This document shows positions 8,707-18,300 of a stretch of 64,000 nt of DNA, piece after piece (position 1 is the stretch's first letter; each line of letters starts with the position of its first letter). Position numbers and translations under genes: made by a program. The stretch spans positions 1 to 64,000 of the forward strand of contig NZ_JBILJQ010000002.1 of NCBI RefSeq assembly GCF_044377145.1, in the 5' to 3' direction. The DNA is from Aquimonas sp044377145. Lineage in GTDB: Bacteria > Pseudomonadota > Gammaproteobacteria > Xanthomonadales > Xanthomonadaceae. The notes beneath the pieces were generated by a model. That model was not told the origin of the DNA. It did no database searches and saw only the letters and a list, made by a program, of their open reading frames with translations.

Positions 8707-8935
8707 GGAGGATGCCGGCCAACTCGCCCATGTTTTCGGCCTTGGCCATATCCACCAGGGGCACGTCCAGGGACAGGGTCTCCAAGGTCATCATGATGAT
8801 GTCGGCGCGGTCGATCGAGTTGGCGCCGAGCGCGCGCAGCGAATCGCTGGGTTGCAGGCTGCGCCCTTCAAGTGCAGGCAGCACTTCCAGGGTGTGGCGG
8901 ACGATGATTTCGAAGATGGCTTCACGGCTCTGCAT
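8693..8935 (-). CDS. Donor acyl carrier protein of the beta-branching cassette (AcpK type)
   Basis: 80 residues. The ATG at 8935 is set by a strong AAGGAG upstream and by the usual ACP helix 1 starting directly after it; longer in-frame forms are Cys- and Ser-rich and unlike any ACP. The phosphopantetheine attachment site is Ser40 in LGANSIDRADII. The GANSIDRA form, rather than GxDS, is typical of the stand-alone carrier that brings the acetyl donor to HMG synthase. It lacks the Trp found in the acceptor ACPs, as expected for a donor. Confidence 0.92.
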   Translation of the reverse strand: MQSREAIFEIIVRHTLEVLPALEGRSLQPSDSLRALGANSIDRADIIMMTLETLSLDVPLVDMAKAENMGELAGILHARV

Positions 8936-9047
8936 GGTGGACTCCTTGGGACATCGGAAGGGGCGGGATAGATCGTGACGGGATGGATCGAGCGGCGTGT
9001 TGGCTCCCGGTGATCGCGTGCAACTCGACAGGCTCGGCATGCAAGGA

Positions 9048-9824
9048 TCAGCGGCCGAACAGAGACTCGATGCGCTGCCGGACTTCCGGCTGGTGAAAGG
9101 TCTGCGCGTGCAGGGCGACTTCCCGTTCGATGCAGACAGGCAGTTGGGCGCGCAGCTCGGACACCAATTCATCCTTCAGCGCGACCAGCGAGACTCGTGG
9201 CTTCTCGGCCAGGCTGCGTGCGAGTTCCAGCGCGTGCGCCTGCACCTGCTCCCGAGGCAGCACAGTAAACGGCACGCCACGCAGCTTCAGGTCCTCGCCG
9301 CGGTAGGTGCCGGCGCCCAGCATCATCTCGGTCGCCAGCGCAGGGCCGAGCTTGTGCGGCAGGATCAGGGTCGAACCCATGCCCGGTGTGAAGCCGTACT
9401 TCATGAAGTTGGCCGTGTAGACACTCTCGCGAGCCAGCACCACCAAGTCGGCGAACAGACCGAGCACGAAGCCGCCACCAATGCCATGCCCCTGCATGGC
9501 GGCCACCACCGGGATCGGACAGTTCAGGGCCAGACTGTAGAGGTCCTTGTCGGTGAACTGGATGCGCCCCTCGTACAACTCACGCAGGCCTTCCTGGGTG
9601 CCGCCGCTGGAGAAATAGCTGTCGTATCCGGTCAGGATCACCACCTTGCAGTCGCCACGCTCGGCGATCTGCGCAAAGGCCTCACTCAGGCCGGCGATCA
9701 AGGCGTCGGTGAAGGTGTTCTTGTGCACGCGGTCCTGCATGGTCACCCGCACGATGCCGGGTTCGAGATCGACCATCTCGACCACGGACATCGGTGTTCC
9801 CGGAGCCTGCACGGACGCCGACAT
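9048..9824 (-). CDS. Enoyl-CoA hydratase-family decarboxylase ECH2 (PksI type)
   Basis: 258-residue crotonase-fold protein that decarboxylates the 3-methylglutaconyl-ACP intermediate and leaves a beta-methyl branch. Typical of PksI-like ECH2 are LTGYDSYFSSGGT, the oxyanion-hole stretch MQGHGIGGGF, KYGFTPGMGST and a late LHAQTF. Its ATG overlaps the ECH1 stop by one base (TGATG). About 110 bases then separate it from the donor ACP gene, the widest gap in the cassette. A closely related domain is also built into PKS1 and into PKS2. Confidence 0.93.
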   Translation of the reverse strand: MSASVQAPGTPMSVVEMVDLEPGIVRVTMQDRVHKNTFTDALIAGLSEAFAQIAERGDCKVVILTGYDSYFSSGGTQEGLRELYEGRIQFTDKDLYSLALNCPIPVVAAMQGHGIGGGFVLGLFADLVVLARESVYTANFMKYGFTPGMGSTLILPHKLGPALATEMMLGAGTYRGEDLKLRGVPFTVLPREQVQAHALELARSLAEKPRVSLVALKDELVSELRAQLPVCIEREVALHAQTFHQPEVRQRIESLFGR

Positions 9825-10609
9825 CAGTGTGTCTCCCAGGGGAAGCGACCGGTCTCCACGTAGCGCGAAATTCCGGCCAGATTGGTGAGATCACTGAACA
9901 CTTCATGGTTGGCGGCCAGGGCCGGCGCACACGCGCGATCGATCAGGCTGTCGAGCTCGGCGGCGTAGCGCTTGTAGCGGGCGATCGCCCCCCGATCCAG
10001 GCAGCGCAGGCGGCGCAACTGTCGGCGCAGCAGGGCTGCGCTGTTGTCTTCGCAGGCATCCACAAGACCCCAGTCGCGGGCCTGGGTGGCTTGGATCGGC
10101 TGGGTGCTCAGAGTCATAAAGTTGGCTCGCGCCGGCCCGACCCGACGAATCAGGAAGGGCAGCACGCAGGCCGGCATCAGCCCGAACAGCAGCTCGGACA
10201 AGCCAAAGCTCGCGCTGTTATCAGCCAGTACGATGTCGCAGGCGGAGACAAAACCGACACCGCCGGCGTTGGCCCTCCCGCGCACATGCGCCAGGCTGAT
10301 GCAGGGCCCCAGCGCGAGCCGCCGCCAGAGTGCGTACAGCGGTTTGGGATCCTGCGCGGGCTTGGCCTGCGCGGGCCCATCCTGGACCTGTGCTGCCTGG
10401 ATTTCCGCGAAGTCGGCGCCGGCGCAGAACACTTCGGGCTGGCCCTCCAGCACGATCACGCCGACCTCGTGCTCAAGCGTGTCCAGAGCCTGAGCCAATT
10501 CCACCACCAGGCGGTCGTTGATCGCGTTGCCGGCTTCGGGCCGATGCAGTTGCAGGAAGCCCACGCCGTCCTCGATGCGCAGACGGATCGTCGAATACGC
10601 CGTGCTCAT
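9824..10609 (-). CDS. Enoyl-CoA hydratase-family dehydratase ECH1 (PksH type)
   Basis: 261-residue crotonase-fold enzyme that dehydrates the HMG-ACP intermediate in beta-branching. Characteristic stretches are VFCAGADF, GRANAGGVGFVSACDI and FGLSELLFGLMPACVLPFL. The ATG at 10609 makes an ATGA overlap with the HMG synthase stop; another in-frame start lies three codons upstream. It acts after HMG synthase and before ECH2, matching the gene order. Confidence 0.93.
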   Translation of the reverse strand: MSTAYSTIRLRIEDGVGFLQLHRPEAGNAINDRLVVELAQALDTLEHEVGVIVLEGQPEVFCAGADFAEIQAAQVQDGPAQAKPAQDPKPLYALWRRLALGPCISLAHVRGRANAGGVGFVSACDIVLADNSASFGLSELLFGLMPACVLPFLIRRVGPARANFMTLSTQPIQATQARDWGLVDACEDNSAALLRRQLRRLRCLDRGAIARYKRYAAELDSLIDRACAPALAANHEVFSDLTNLAGISRYVETGRFPWETH

Positions 10610-11865
10610 GAGATCCACTCGTACTCGCGATGGAACTCCCGGATCTGCTTCAGGAACAACACCGGCTGCCCAAGGGCCCGGTAGGCCTCCGGCACGAAGC
10701 TGGTATCGGGCTCCATGTTGCGGGTGCCGAATTTGATCGCGCGGCTGCGCTCAAGCAGCTCGTCGTACTGCGGCATGCTCAGCTCGTGACGACGATCCAG
10801 ACGGGCGCCGATGCCCTGCGCGCGCAGACGCTCCTGACCTTCCTTGCGAGCAATGCCGCTGAAGAACTCAGAGCAGCAGCCGGAGCCATAGGAGAACACG
10901 CCGACCCGCTGCGGCAGTTCGAAATCGCCATGCTCAATGGTGCTGGCCAAGGACAGGGCTGCAGTGGCGCCCATGATGTTGCCGACCCGTTGGCAGTGCT
11001 GCAGGCCCGGGGTGACGCGCTTGTTGAAATCTGCCTCGATCTGGTCAGGCTTGGCCTTAACCAGCTTGCGCAGCATGTTGCGGTGTGCGCCCTTGACCAT
11101 GCCGCCGAAGGGCGTGTGGTACGCCAGATATCCGAAGGTATGGCTGAAATCCGCGCCCTCCACGCGCTTCTGGTACTCCAGATACGCGTTCTCGCAGCAG
11201 GTCAGGTAGGAGAGCAGAGACAGATCGGTATCGCCGGCATCGCCATCGGTGGAAGGCCGGCAGGTGTCCATCACCTCATAGCCGTAGTAGCCGTTGGCTC
11301 CGACATCGATCTGGAACACGTGGGGGCGGTCGCTGATCAACATCGCCACAGCGCCGGAGCCGCTGCTGGGCTCGGCAAAGGACCAGTCGGCCGACAAGGC
11401 CTCGCCGCCTTCTTCGACCATGAAGCGGGAGATGTCGGTGGCGATCACCAACACCTTGGCACCCGGCGAGGTCTGTGACAGCACAAAATTGATCGCCATC
11501 TGCAGGCCCGCCACGCCCGAATAGCAGGCGTTCTTCAGCTCGAACAGTCGGCAGTTGCGATTGAGGCCAAGCAGATCGTGGCAGTAGGTACTCATCGATT
11601 TGCCGAAGTCGAAGGCGGATTCCGTACAGGTAATGACCATTTCGATACGGTCGCGTTCCTCCGGCGACAGCGCGTCGATTAGCGGCTTGGCGGCATTGAC
11701 TGCATAGGTGATTGGATCTTCGCAGGGCAGTGCCACGGATTTTTCCTTCATGAGCAGATTCTCGAACCGGCTCATGTCGAGGCCGCGATGGGCCGCGAGT
11801 TTCTTGACATCCAAAAAGGCGGTGCCGGCAAAGGCATTCATCGCTTCGATTCCAACCTGGACCAC
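10606..11865 (-). CDS. HMG-CoA synthase-like enzyme for beta-branching (PksG type)
   Basis: 419 residues. Joins the acetyl group of the donor ACP to the beta-keto group of the growing chain on acceptor ACPs of modules 2, 3 and 5. The catalytic Cys114 lies in NACYSGVAGLQ, and the family blocks HTPFGGMVKGAH and FSYGSGCCSEFFSG are intact. The start is GTG at 11865, supported by GGAGA nine bases upstream; the next ATG (residue 9) would cut into the conserved N-terminus. A 58-base gap separates it from the MBL hydrolase gene. Confidence 0.95.
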   Translation of the reverse strand: MVQVGIEAMNAFAGTAFLDVKKLAAHRGLDMSRFENLLMKEKSVALPCEDPITYAVNAAKPLIDALSPEERDRIEMVITCTESAFDFGKSMSTYCHDLLGLNRNCRLFELKNACYSGVAGLQMAINFVLSQTSPGAKVLVIATDISRFMVEEGGEALSADWSFAEPSSGSGAVAMLISDRPHVFQIDVGANGYYGYEVMDTCRPSTDGDAGDTDLSLLSYLTCCENAYLEYQKRVEGADFSHTFGYLAYHTPFGGMVKGAHRNMLRKLVKAKPDQIEADFNKRVTPGLQHCQRVGNIMGATAALSLASTIEHGDFELPQRVGVFSYGSGCCSEFFSGIARKEGQERLRAQGIGARLDRRHELSMPQYDELLERSRAIKFGTRNMEPDTSFVPEAYRALGQPVLFLKQIREFHREYEWIS

Positions 11866-11923
11866 GGGTGTTCTCCAATCAGGGGATTAGGCAGCAGACG
11901 CAGGGCCTGCCAGGGCGTGCGAA

Positions 11924-12628
11924 TCAGCGGAAATTGAGCAGGGACTGGGCGCTTTGCCCGCGGCGCAGGCGATAGGCGGCGAACGAGTCGCGGTCGCGAA
12001 ACTGCAAATACATGTTGAAACCCTGCACATCGCCGAAGCGCTGCCCAGGTGGGCGGACATAGGTATGCCCAGGAAACACATGCACCTGCGGGGGCAGCCT
12101 GCGCTTGAGCATTTCCAGGCTGTCAAACATCTGATGGGCCGCGTCGACGCTGGTGCAGATGCCGCAGCCCTCGGCGAACAACACATCGCCAGTGAACAGG
12201 TTGTCGCCGATCCGAAAGCACACGCAGCCCGGCGTGTGGCCGGGGGTGAGGATAGGTTCGATCCACAGGCCACCGACCTGCCAGGGCCGTTCGTCAATCG
12301 GCTGCAGGCTGGGGGCGCCGAAGCCCGAGTGCGCCACTTCCTGCGCGGACATCCAGATCGGGCAGTTGTAGAACTCGGCCAATGGGCGTGCGAGATCGAT
12401 GTGGTCGTAATGGGCGTGAGTGAGCAGGATCCCGCTCACCTGTGCATCGGCCGCAGCGATAGTTGCCTGCAGCTTGTCGACCTGCCAGGCCGGGTCGACC
12501 AGCACGGCCTGCCGGCTGGACGGATCGACGATCAGGTAATTGTTGTTCTTCATGCGCCCCCGTTCGACCTCGATCAGAAAAACTCGGGGCGAGGAATCGG
12601 GGCGGTTCTGCAGTACTGCCTGGTTCAT
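11924..12628 (-). CDS. MBL-fold hydrolase (PksB/BaeB type)
   Basis: 234 residues. The zinc-binding signature THAHYDH lies at 70-76, with later motifs TPGHTPGC, FTGDVLF and FPGHTY. Glyoxalase II-like thioester hydrolases of this group accompany many trans-AT clusters. The ATG at 12628 lies 10 bases after the PKS3 stop, and residues upstream of it in frame are read out of the PKS3 gene. Because no thioesterase is present and PKS3 ends without one, this enzyme is one of the few candidates in the window for product release; that is inference. Confidence 0.9.
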   Translation of the reverse strand: MNQAVLQNRPDSSPRVFLIEVERGRMKNNNYLIVDPSSRQAVLVDPAWQVDKLQATIAAADAQVSGILLTHAHYDHIDLARPLAEFYNCPIWMSAQEVAHSGFGAPSLQPIDERPWQVGGLWIEPILTPGHTPGCVCFRIGDNLFTGDVLFAEGCGICTSVDAAHQMFDSLEMLKRRLPPQVHVFPGHTYVRPPGQRFGDVQGFNMYLQFRDRDSFAAYRLRRGQSAQSLLNFR

Positions 12629-12638
12629 ACCGGCCTGC

Positions 12639-15345
12639 TCATTCAGCCGGCTCCAACGCTCGTGCCTGCGCGGGTGCCGTCGCGCTGGCGAGGCCACGGA
12701 CGTAGAAATTGCGCAGCAGCAGCAACAGTTCGCCACGACCGTTGAGAATGCGCAGGTCGAACTGCCGGATCTCACTGCCGATGCTGGCCGCGCGGGCAGG
12801 CTCGACCAGCACCAGGCACTGCGGCAGAAGGGGGCGATGCAGTTCGATGGCATCGATTGCGAACGGCAACAGCGGGCCGCTGCCCGGGCTCGCCAGCCCA
12901 AGCACGCTTTGCAGGGCGCCATCGATCAGGCTGGGATGCAGCAGGTACTGATCGAAGTCGCACAGACGTTCGGCTGCCAGTTCCAGCCGCGCCAGCGCGT
13001 AGTCGGCACCGATGTGCAGCTCGCGCAGGGTTCGGAAGCCTGGTCCGTAGACCAGCCCGTGCGCGGCCAGCTGGCGATAGCACTGCCCGCCATCCAACTG
13101 GCGCAGGGCGCGCTCGCGCAGGCTGTGCAGGTCCACCGGTGCTGGCGCCTGCAGCTCGGATTCACCGCAGATCAGGCGGGCCTCGCTGTGCAGTACGCGC
13201 TCCCCGTCGCCCGTGCCCGAGACCAGCAGGCAGTCCACGCCCAGGCCATTGCTGCGCAGCAGGGCCTTGAGGTTGGACCTTTCCTCACCGAGCACCAACG
13301 GCTGCATCCACACCAGGTCTTCGATGCGCCGCACGGGCTGCTCGCTGGCCATGGCTGCACTGACGCAGGCGATCTCCAACTGGATGGCGCCGGCCAGCAC
13401 GGCTTGCCCCTGCACCTGATGGTCGAGTGCATACCAGGCGTGGGCGCTCAACTCGGCACTGAAGGCGGTCTGCTGCAGGGTCGAGACATTGGCTCGCAGC
13501 AGGGGATGCAGTCCGCTCGCAGGCGCAGTCGATGGCGCATTTGCGGGCGGTACCTGCAGCCAGTAGCGACGACGCTCGAACGGATAGGTCGGCAGGGGCA
13601 AGCGCTGTACGCGCTGAGCAGACTGCAGCTCCAGCCAGTCGAGTTGTTCGCCGCCGATCCAGCGTTCGGCCAGAGCAGCAAACTCGCCGGCGACGTACAG
13701 GCTGTGTGCCTCCATGCGCTGCGGGGCACTCGGGCGCCGCCGCTGATGCGGCTCGACGCGACCCAGCCACAGGTCTGCGCCCTCGCCTTCGGCGAGGTAG
13801 CGGGCCAACAGCATTTGCAGCGCGCTGCGATCAGGCACCACGGCCGCCAGGCGCTGAGGCATAGCTTCGCGGCCGCGCTGCAGGGTGCAGGCCAAGCGGC
13901 ACAGATCCAGCGCGTCGTCGTTGGCCAGCCTTGCATGCAGGGCCTGCACCTGCTCGCGCAGACGTGCCTCATCACGCGCCGACAGCAGGATCAGCTGCGG
14001 CCCGGTGTGCTCCACCGTTGCCGGTGCTGGCAGGTACTCCTCCAGCAGCAGACTGGCGTTGACGCCACCGGCGCCGAAGCCATTGATCAAGGCGCGCCGC
14101 GGCTCACCGGCGGCTACCGGCCAGGGCTCCAACTGCAGGGGCAGGCGGAACGGGGAGCGCTGCAGATCCAGATCGGGATTGGGCGGCTGGCAGTGCAGGG
14201 TGGCGGCGATCTGTCGGTGGCGTAGTTGCAGCAGCAGTTTGGCCATGCCGGCGATACCGGCGGCAGCCTCGGCGTGGCCGAGATTGGACTTGACCGAGCC
14301 GAGCGCGCAGAACTGCCGGGCCTCACTGCTGCGGCGGAAGGCCTGGCTCAACGCGGCGACCTCCAGGCTGTCACCCAACTGAGTACCAGTACCGTGGGCC
14401 TCCACATAGCCGACTTTTTCAGCCGCGATCCCACTGCGTTGCAGCAGGCCGGCAATCAACTCGCCCTGGGCCTGTGGACTGGGGGCCGAATAGCCGTTCG
14501 AGCGCCCTGCGTGTGCGCAGGCGCTGCCAGCGATCAGCGCATAGATGTGGTCGCCATCGGCCTCGGCCTGCGCCAAGGGTTTGATGACGAAGGCGCCGAC
14601 GCCCTCGCCCGGGACAAATCCATCGTCGCCCGCGCCGAAGCTGCGGCAGCGCCCCTGTTCAGCGAGCATGCGGCGGCCACACAGGGAGCGGTACTTGCTC
14701 GGGTGCAGATACAGGTTGACGCCGCCCGCCAGGGCCACTTGGCATTCGCCGCGACGCAGGCTTTCGCAGGCCTGGTGGATCGCCACCAGGGAGGACGAGC
14801 AGGCGGTATCCACCGGCAGGCTGGGGCCCTGGAAGTCGAACACATAGGACACCCGATTGGCGATCGACCAATCCATGCTGCCCGGCACCCGCTCTGGCAC
14901 TCTTTCAGGCGTGCCGGTATCCAGCAGTGCATAGGTGCGCGTAGTCACGCCGACAAACACCCCCACCGCCGCGCCAGCGCCAGGCCGCTCAGAAGCAGGG
15001 TGGCGACGCTTCAGCTCGTCGCGGGTGTAGCCAGCATCTTCGAACGCGGCCCAGGCCGATTGCAGGAACAGCCGCTCCTGCGGATCGATCAACGGGGCGT
15101 CTTCTTCGTTGATGCCGAAGAACTCGGCATCGAAAGCGTCGACATCCTCCAGAAAGGCGCCGTCGCGACAGTAGATGCCGCGGCCTTCAGGATCCGGATC
15201 GAACAACTGTTCGGCGTCCCAGCGTTCGCGGGGCACGCGGCGAACCAGATCAGCGCCGCTGCTCAGGGCCTGCCAGAGCGCGTGCAGGGTGTCGGCTCCA
15301 GGCAGACGCACATGCACACCGACGATGGCGTAGCGCTCGGCTTCG
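12639..15345 (-). other. Terminal module 10: KS-DH only
   Basis: The C-terminal 900 residues of PKS3 hold KS10 (TACSSS, both His motifs kept, so able to condense) and DH10, then stop about 20 residues after the DH fold. No ACP, KR, thioesterase, condensation domain or docking helix follows. The next gene starts 10 bases later, leaving no room for a frameshifted remainder. Confidence 0.85.
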
Positions 15346-18300
15346 CCAGGCGGCGGCTCGCTACGCACTGCCCGCGTTGTATGCGTGCCCGGCGCGACTG
15401 CGATGGCCTCAACTTCCCCCGGGTTCGGTTGTGTCTGCGTGGGGTGGGGCGCAGCAGCGCGCACTGGCAAATCAGGCTCACTCCGCAGGCAGCGGGCCAG
15501 TGCGGGTGCGGCGACGGCCTGCAGATGCGCGGCCAGTTCGGCGATGCTGGCGTACTCGTAGAACAGGGTGCGCGGCAGTTCGCCCAGATCCGCCTGCAGG
15601 CGATCGTTCAAGCGGCCCACCATCATCGAATCGAGCCCGTAGGATTCGAAGCGCTCCTCGCTGTCGATGCGATCGGGCAACAGCTTGATCTGCTCACCCA
15701 GCAAGCCCTTGAGATAGGACTCGATCGCAGCGATTGAGCTCTCCGCTGTGCCCTGCCCTTGTGCAAGGGGGGCCGACAGCGGTGGGGCGCTCGCGAACTG
15801 TGCAGCCTGGCCTGGCCACAGGCGCGCGCGCAGCAGCGCCGCTTGGCCATACAGAGCGATGTGCTGACTGCCCTCAGCGGCCAGTGCCTGCTGCAGAAAG
15901 TCCAGGCCGAGCGCGCTGGGCAGCGGCTCGAAACCGTACTGCCGGCGCATGCGTGCGAGCGCCTCGGTATCCAGTTGCATGCCGCCCTCGGCCCAGTACG
16001 GCCAGTTGATCGACAGGCTGCGGCCCTGGCGTTCGCCTGCGGCCACACGTTGCTGACGACGCTCGGCAAAGCCATCGAGGAATCGGTTGGCGAAGGCGTA
16101 GTCGGCCTGGCCGGCATTGCCGAACACCGCCGCCACCGATGAGAACAGGACGAACAGATCCAGGGCATCGCGGCGCGTGGCACGGTCCAGGTTGATGCAG
16201 CCCTGCAGCTTGGCCGCCAGCACGGCCTGCAGATCCTCGCGTGATTTCTGCAGCACATAGGCATCGCGCAACACACCGGCACTGTGGAACACCCCGTGCA
16301 CTGCGCCGAAGCGCTGCCGCGCGGTCTCCAGTGCAGCATGCACCTCGGCCCGCTCGGCCACGTCGGCCTGGATGTACAGCACCACCTCGCCACTGGGGTC
16401 GAGCGCGGCCAAGCGCTCGCGGGCGGCCGCGTCGAGTGGTGAACGCCCGGTCAGGACCAGACGCGCATCGCACTGCCGGCGCAGAGACTCGGCGAACAGA
16501 TAGCCGAGCCCGCCCAGACCGCCGCTGATGACGTACACGCCGGCCTGGCGCAGGCCGGTTGCTGTGTCCTGGTCTGCGCGCGCGCTCGGCACGGCTTCGA
16601 TCACGCGCAGCTCACGATGCAGCGCAGGCGGTGCGGTGTCCGACCCACCGGTAGGCATCTCGCCGGCGCGCAGATAGCGCAGTTCCTGGTTCCAGTTTTG
16701 CGGAGAGTTCAGTTCGTCGCTGAGGCGCTGCGCCAGCAGGCCGAGGTCGAGTTCGGGTGCGGCGCAGACCAGCTTCCATTCGAACCGCGGATTCTCCTGC
16801 GCCAGGCTGCCCAGGTAGGCTGCCAGTGCTTCGTGCAGGGCGGCTTGTTCGGACTCGGCATGCTGTCCCAGCAGCAGGATTTGCAGGCGCGCCTGCGGCT
16901 TGCGGGCCAGCAAGGTTCTGCACAGGGCGTGCAGGGAGAACAGTCCGCGCTCCAGCAGTTCGCCGCGATTCGGCGCGTCTTCCAGCACCTGCACAAAGCG
17001 CATGGGGCGCAGATCGTCTTCTTCCAGCGCATTGAACAGGCGCGCGAAGTCCGGCTCGCTGTAGTCCAGCCGATAGCTCAGCCGGGACTGCCGACGGAAG
17101 CTGCGCGCCGGCCGCGCACGCACGCACGCCGACCCCCGCAGCTCGGCTCGTAAAGCCTCCTGCACGGCATCCAACAGAGGGCCCGGCAGGCCCAGCAGCA
17201 GGGTCGCCCCCGCCGAGATCGCTGCGGACGCCGCGAGTTCGCTCGGCTGCCAAGCGCCGCGCAGGTGGAGCAGCTGCGGAGTGCTCGGAGTGGCCGGCTG
17301 CGGTGCGAGTGCAGTCAGGGCGCTGGGCTGGAAGTGCGCCGCCTGCCCGTCCGTCGGCGCTGCGCGATCCAATTCAACCGTCGCGCCAGCAATCCAATGG
17401 CGCTCGCGGGCAAAGGGATAGCCCGGCAGGCGGATGCGCCGCGGCGCCCGCGCGCGCGGCAGTGCAGTCCAATCGATCTCGGCGCCTGCCACCCAGGCCT
17501 GGGCCAAGGCCGCCAGATCGCGCTGCTGCAGGACCTGGGTGAGGCGGATGGGGTCGTCCATGCGGCGCGGATCGATGCGTCCGCTGAGCACGCCAGCGAG
17601 TGGCGCGCTGGGCGTCTGCAACCACTGCCGCAGGCGGGCCAGCAGTTCCTCACGATCGCCCACCTGCAGGACCAAGCGTTCGGCAAAGGCGCTGCGACCC
17701 AGTTGCAGGGTGGTGGCGATATCCGCCAGCGCCGCGCTCGGGTCGAGCTGCAGGGCCTCGATCAAGTGCTCGGCCTGCTCCCGCAGCTGTGCCGACGTGC
17801 GTGCGGAGAGCAGGCACAGCTCAGCTTCGCCGCTGGCTGCCGCGCCTGGGCGCGGATCGATGAACTCCTCAACGATCAGGTGCGCATTGGCGCCCCCGGC
17901 ACCGAACGAGCTGATGCCAGCACGACGCGCCCGCCCCGCGGGGCGGGGCCAGTCGGCCAGCGTGGTCTGCACCCGGAACGGAGTGGAGGCGAAGTCGATG
18001 TGCGGATTGCCGGGCTCGGAATGCAGGGAGGGCAGCAACTGCCCATGCTCGAACTGCAGCAAGACCTTGCTGAGCGCGGCGATTCCCGCAGCCGATTCCA
18101 GATGGCCGATGTTCGACTTCACCGAACCGATCGGCAGCTGGTGATTTGCGTGAGGCGCTTCGCCCCAGGCACGCAGCAGTCCGTTGATCTCGATCGGATC
18201 GCCCAGGGAGGTGCCGGTGCCATGGGTTTCGATGTAGTCGAGTTCGCCCAAGCCGAGGCCGGCACGCTGCAGCGCGGCGCGGATCAGGTCGCCCTGCGCC

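Noticed and set aside
11924..12628. MBL hydrolase as a dedicated chain-release thioesterase
   Set aside because: This type is found in many trans-AT clusters that also have thioesterases, so I keep release only as a possibility and not as its annotation.
12540..14225. 561-codon plus-strand open frame over the PKS3 end
   Set aside because: Antisense to KS10-DH10 and the MBL hydrolase; no family resemblance.
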